The translations under genes and the position numbers were made by a program. Source: Astropecten irregularis (lineage: Eukaryota; Echinodermata; Asteroidea; Paxillosida; Astropectinidae). Taken from it: a stretch of 64,000 bases of DNA. The notes under the pieces were generated by a model that saw nothing but the letters and a program-made list of their open reading frames with translations, did not search any database and had not been told where the DNA came from. Below are positions 59,601 through 64,000 of this stretch, piece after piece. Where the stretch lies: positions 17,870,983-17,934,982 of the forward strand of contig OZ020245.1 in NCBI GenBank assembly GCA_963971285.1. Reading direction: 5' to 3'. Each line of letters opens with the position of its first letter. Positions within the stretch are counted from its first letter, which is position 1.

Positions 59601-60168
59601 CCTTTGCAGCAGAAAAGTCCATGGGTTGCATGGGCCATTCCATACTTGCGTGTTGTACCTGTACTGTTCATTGGTTTCTACAGGTAATGTATACCTGTTC
59701 GTTTGGATCAAAGGTAAATTTTGGGGCCTAGTTTTGGGGTCCCCATGGGGCACATGCAGAAGGGGGTACCCGGCAGACATCTATTTCTGTTCGTATCTAT
59801 ATATCGTTTTTTTTTTCATTGGTGGGGGGGGGGCGTATTTGTCGACTGCCTCGGAAATTTGGGAGTATTTCTAATTATTTCTTTTTAATTGGCCATTTTG
59901 CGTGGGAGCCTATGGGAAATTATTTACTGGTCTGCACTGAAAAAAATGCTCACGCGCTTTAGCAATGGTCGCATGCACAAACCTATGCTAGAACACTAGG
60001 AACTTGACCGCATTTTACTGACTACGCCAAACATAATCAAGGACCATTTCATGCCACAAAAGATATTGGCCCACGCAAACTCTACGGGTTTCCCTGTTAG
60101 CGTAACGGGAACAGTCGTTTGGCATAGTCAGTGAAATGCGGTCAAGTTTCCAGTCTTCTTAGCATGGT
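52783..60168 (+). repeat. Re-used monomer series homologous to 38913-48149 with two monomers missing
   Basis: Monomers 25-32 match 10, 11, 13, 14, 15, 16/17, 18 and 19. Offsets are 13,870 and 13,869 for the first two, 12,950-12,951 for the next four, then 12,021 and 12,020. Each step is one monomer, marking loss of monomer 12 and fusion of 16 with 17. Marks: CCAAATTCCAAATG with ACATATGACC (11/26), CCAAGTTTCAAATG (14/28), TTGTATTTTTAAGAC with CTGGATTAC (15/29). Confidence 0.88.
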
Positions 60169-61092
60169 TTGCACACGGGCTCATTGCTTAAGCGCGTGGG
60201 GTGTGAAATTGTAATTTTAAGACTAAAACAGGACCAAGTTCCAAATGATATCGCCGACAAAATACTTGAAGAACTCGCTGAAGTGCTGTATGGATTATTT
60301 TTGGGTTACTCAATTAAAAAAATATTACCAAATCTGACCAAGTTGGCGTATTGCATGCAGCAGGCCTTTTCCAGCAGACAATTTCTCTTGCATGGGCCAT
60401 TCTGAGCTCTGGCTGATTTACCTCTGCATTTCAATTTGCTTTCAAGTGTTACCTCCAATGTTCGATCTAAGGTGATTTGTGTTTTGGGATGGGAGGGCCG
60501 GGGGCTAGGGACGTCTGCCGGGCCCTTTGCAGCAGAAAAGTCCATGGGTTGCATGGGCCATTCCATACTTGCGTGTTGTACCTGTACTGTTCATTGGTTT
60601 CAAGTGGTAATGTATACCTGTTCGTTTGGATCGAAGGTAAATTTTGGAACCTAGTTTTGGGGTCCCCATGGGGCAAATTGCAGAAGGGGGTACCCGGCAG
60701 ACATCTATATCTGTTCGTATCTATATCGTATTTTTGTTTTCTTTGGTGGGGGGGGGGCGTATTTGTCGACTGCCTCGGAAATTTGGGAGTATTTCTAATT
60801 ATTTCTTTTTAATTGGCCATTTTGCGTGCGAGCCTATTGGAAATTATTTACTGGTCTGCACTGAAAAAAATGCTCACGCGCTTTAGCAATGGTCTCATGC
60901 ACAAACCAATGCTAGAACACCAGGAACTTGACCGCATTTTACTGACTACGCCAAACATAATCAAGGACCATTTCATGCCCGGAAAGATATTGGCCCACGC
61001 AAACTCTACGGGTTTCCCTGTTAGCGTAACGGGAACAGTCGTTTGGCATAGTCAGTGAAATGCGGTCAAGTTTCCAGTCTTCTTAGCATGGT

Positions 61093-64000
61093 TTGCACAC
61101 GGGCTCATTGCTTAAGCGCGTGGGGTGTGAAATTGTAATTTTAAGACTAAAACAGGACCAAGTTCCAAATGATATCGCCGACAAAATACTTGAAGAACTC
61201 GCTGAAGTGCTGTATGGATTATTTCTTGGTTACTCAATTAAAAAAAATATTACCACATCTGACCAAGTTGGCGTATTGCATGCAGCAGCCCTTTTCCAGC
61301 AGACAATTTCTCTTGCATGGGCCATTCTGTGCTCTGGCTGATTTACCTCTGCATTTCAATTTGCTTTCAATTGTTACCTCCAATGTTCGATCTAAGGTGA
61401 TTTGTGTTTTGGGATGGGAGGGAGGGGCTGGGGACGTCTGCCGGGCCCTTTGCAGCAAAAAAGTCCATAGGTTGCATGGGCCATTCCATACTTGCGTGTT
61501 GTACCTGTACTGTTCATTGGTTTCAAGTGGTAATGTATACCTGTTCGTTTGGATCGAAGGTAAATTTTGGGACCTAGTTTTGGGGTCCCCATGGGGCACA
61601 TGCAGAAGGGGGTACCCGGCAGACTTCTATATCTGTTCGTATCTATATCGTATTTTTTTTCTTTGGTGGGGGGGGGGGCGTATTTGTCGACTGCCTCGGA
61701 AATTTGGGAGTATTTCTAATTATTTCTTTTTAATTGGCCATTTTGCGTGCGAGCCTATGGGAAATTATTTACTGGTCTGCACTGAAAAAAATGCTCACGC
61801 GCTTTAGCAATGGTCTCATGCACAAACCAATGCTAGAATACCAGGAACTTGACCGCATTTTACTGACTACGCCTAACATAATCAAGGACCATTTCATGCC
61901 ACAAAAGATATTGGCCCACGCAAACTCTACGGGTTTCCCTGTTAGCGTAACGGGAACAGTCGTTTGGCATAGTCAGTGAAATGCGGTCAAGTTTCCAGTC
62001 TTCTTAGCATGGTTTGCACACGTTCTCATTGCTTAAGCGCGTGGGGTGTGAAATTGTAATTTTAAGACTAAAACAGGACCAAGTTCCAAATGATATCGCC
62101 GACAAAATACTTGAAGAACTCGCTGAAGTGCTGTATGGATTATTTTTTGGGTTACTCAATTAAAAAAAATATTACCAAATCTGACCAAGTTGGCGTATTG
62201 CATGCAGCAGGCCTTTTCGAGCAGACAATTTCTCTTGCATGGGCCATTCTGTGCTCTGGCTGATTAACCTCTGCATTTCAATTTGCTTTCAAGTGTTACC
62301 TCCAATGTTCGATCTAAGGTGATTTGTGTTTTGGGATGGGAGGGAGGGGCTGGGGACGTCTGCCGGGCCCTTTGCAGCAGAAAAGTCCATGGGTTGCATG
62401 GGCCATTCCATACTTGCGTGTTGTACCTGTACTGTTCATTGGTTTCAAGTGGTAATGTATACCTGTTCGTTTGGATCGAAGGTAAATTTTGGGACCTAGT
62501 TTTGGGGTCCCCATGGGGCACATGCAGAAGGGGGTACCCGGCAGACATCTATATCTGTTCGTATCTATATCGTATTTTTTTTCTTTGGTGGGGGGGGGGG
62601 CGTATTTGTCGACTGCCTCGGAAATTTGGGAGTATTTCTAATTATTTCTTTTTAATTGGCCATTTTGCGTGCGAGCCTATTGGAAATTATTTACTGGTCT
62701 GCACTGAAAAAAATGCTCACGCGCTTTAGCAATGGTCTCATGCACAAACCAATGCTAGAACACCAGGAACTTGACCGCATTTTACTGACTACGCCAAACA
62801 TAATCAAGGACCATTTCATGCCCGGAAAGATATTGGCCCACGCAAACTCTACGGGTTTCCCTGTTAGCGTAACGGGAACAGTCGTTTGGCATAGTCAGTG
62901 AAATGCGGTCAAGTTTCCAGTCTTCTTAGCATGGTTTGCACACGGGCTCATTGCTTAAGCGCGTGGGGTGTGAAATTGTAATTTTAAGACTAAAACAGGA
63001 CCAAGTTCCAAATGATATCGCCGACAAAATACTTGAAGAACTCGCTGAAGTGCTGTATGGATTATTTCTTGGTTACTCAATTAAAAAAAATATTACCACA
63101 TCTGACCAAGTTGGCGTATTGCATGCAGCAGCCCTTTTCCAGCAGACAATTTCTCTTGCATGGGCCATTCTGTGCTCTGGCTGATTTACCTCTGCATTTC
63201 AATTTGCTTTCAATTGTTACCTCCAATGTTCGATCTAAGGTGATTTGTGTTTTGGGATGGGAGGGAGGGGCTGGGGACGTCTGCCGGGCCCTTTGCAGCA
63301 AAAAAGTCCATGGGTTGCATGGGCCATTCCATACTTGCGTGTTGTACCTGTACTGTTCATTGGTTTCAAGTGGTAATGTATACCTGTTCGTTTGGATCGA
63401 AGGTAAATTTTGGGACCTAGTTTTGGGGTCCCCATGGGGCACATGCAGAAGGGGGTACCCGGCAGACTTCTATATCTGTTCGTATCTATATCGTATTTTT
63501 TTTCTTTGGTGGGGGGGGGCGTATTTGTCGACTGCCTCGGAAATTTGGGAGTATTTCTAATTATTTCTTTTTAATTGGCCATTTTGCGTGCGAGCCTATG
63601 GGAAATTATTTACTGGTCTGCACTGAAAAAAATGCTCACGCGCTTTAGCAATGGTCTCATGCACAAACCAATGCTAGAATACCAGGAACTTGACCGCATT
63701 TTACTGACTACGCCTAACATAATCAAGGACCATTTCATGCCACAAAAGATATTGGCCCACGCAAACTCTACGGGTTTCCCTGTTAGCGTAACGGGAACAG
63801 TCGTTTGGCATAGTCAGTGAAATGCGGTCAAGTTTCCAGTCTTCTTAGCATGGTTTGCACACGTTCTCATTGCTTAAGCGCGTGGGGTGTGAAATTGTAA
63901 TTTTAAGACTAAAACAGGACCAAGTTCCAAATGATATCGCCGACAAAATACTTGAAGAACTCGCTGAAGTGCTGTATGGATTATTTTTTGGGTTACTCAA
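61093..64000 (+). repeat. Tandem duplication of a satellite dimer (period about 1,842 bp)
   Basis: Monomers 34/36 (61093, 62936) share GCAGCAAAAAAGTCC and GGCAGACTTCTAT; 35/37 (62014, 63855) share CACGTTCTCATTG, TATTTTTTGGG and an upstream GAATACCAGG. Offsets 1,843 and 1,841. The second dimer runs off the window. Confidence 0.88.

Larger units (their letters stand above)
29782..64000 (+). repeat. Higher-order satellite array of about 922-bp monomers (continues past window)
   Basis: Using TTGCACACGGGCTC (or its TTGTACACGG and CACGTTCTC variants) as anchor, monomers begin at 30599, 31521, 32442, 33366, 34291, 35219, 36139, 37061, 37989, 38913, 39836, 40756, 41679, 42602, 43523, 44445, 45376, 46301, 47227, 48150, 49072, 50008, 50933, 51859, 52783, 53705, 54630, 55552, 56473, 57396, 58322, 59247, 60169, 61093, 62014, 62936 and 63855. 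Spacings are 919-936, differences coming mostly from the oligo-G and T runs. All monomers are head to tail. No unrelated insertion interrupts the array. Diagnostic single-base variants define higher-order repeats listed separately. Not rDNA, histone or snRNA sequence as far as can be recognised. Confidence 0.97.

Noticed and set aside
30599..64000. Dozens of long open frames on both strands of the satellite
   Set aside because: They repeat with the monomer, overlap each other on both strands, many start at TTG rather than ATG, and are broken by indels in some copies. No domain is recognised.
29782..64000. CRISPR array or ribosomal/histone gene cluster
   Set aside because: Repeat unit is about 922 bp without unique spacers, the surrounding gene is clearly animal, and no rRNA, histone or snRNA sequence is recognised in the monomer.

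Overview
This is a eukaryotic (metazoan) window with one intron-rich gene on the minus strand, many short foldback/MITE and SINE copies, and a very large satellite array. The AT-rich non-coding DNA, the dense small inverted-repeat elements and the tRNA-headed SINEs suggest a marine invertebrate deuterostome such as an echinoderm. That assignment is an impression from repeat style, not a proof.

Left part (about 1-27,130): a complete orthologue of MOK (MAPK/MAK/MRK-overlapping kinase, also called RAGE-1) can be assembled on the minus strand from 13 coding exons, ATG at 27,127 and TGA at 2,065. All 12 introns are GT-AG, phases agree at every junction, and the predicted protein is 439 residues. 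Kinase landmarks fall where they should (Lys33, Glu50, HRD 126-128, DFG 145-147, TEY 159-161, APE 169-171). Intron 6 is 10.9 kb and, like introns 2, 4 and 5, is filled with dispersed elements: a family of about 300-370 bp elements with an AAAGGTAGTATCATACTTTGGT-like end (seven copies in both orientations), SINE copies, a TA-flanked mini-mariner-like MITE and several foldback elements.

Middle (about 27,130-29,780): the 5' flank of MOK. It holds a 730-bp foldback element with 43-bp perfect terminal inverted repeats only 231 bp upstream of the ATG, a TA-flanked 364-bp foldback element, and a C/G-tract-rich element with 16-bp perfect inverted ends. Pieces of this flank are related to parts of the satellite that follows.

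Right part (about 29,782-64,000, running off the window): a head-to-tail satellite of about 922-bp monomers, 37 anchor positions plus one truncated first copy. Each monomer carries a long inverted repeat (arms about 82 bp, spacer about 84 bp), a G-quadruplex-type motif and a T-rich/oligo-G tract of variable length. Diagnostic variants show nested higher-order repeats: a tetramer duplicated in tandem (period about 3,695 bp), a pentamer duplicated in tandem (period 4,632 bp), a long block re-used at an offset that steps 13,869, 12,950, 12,020 as single monomers drop out, and a terminal dimer duplication (period about 1,842 bp). No credible gene is seen inside the array; its open frames are best explained by recent homogenisation. 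The array is the most unusual part of the window.
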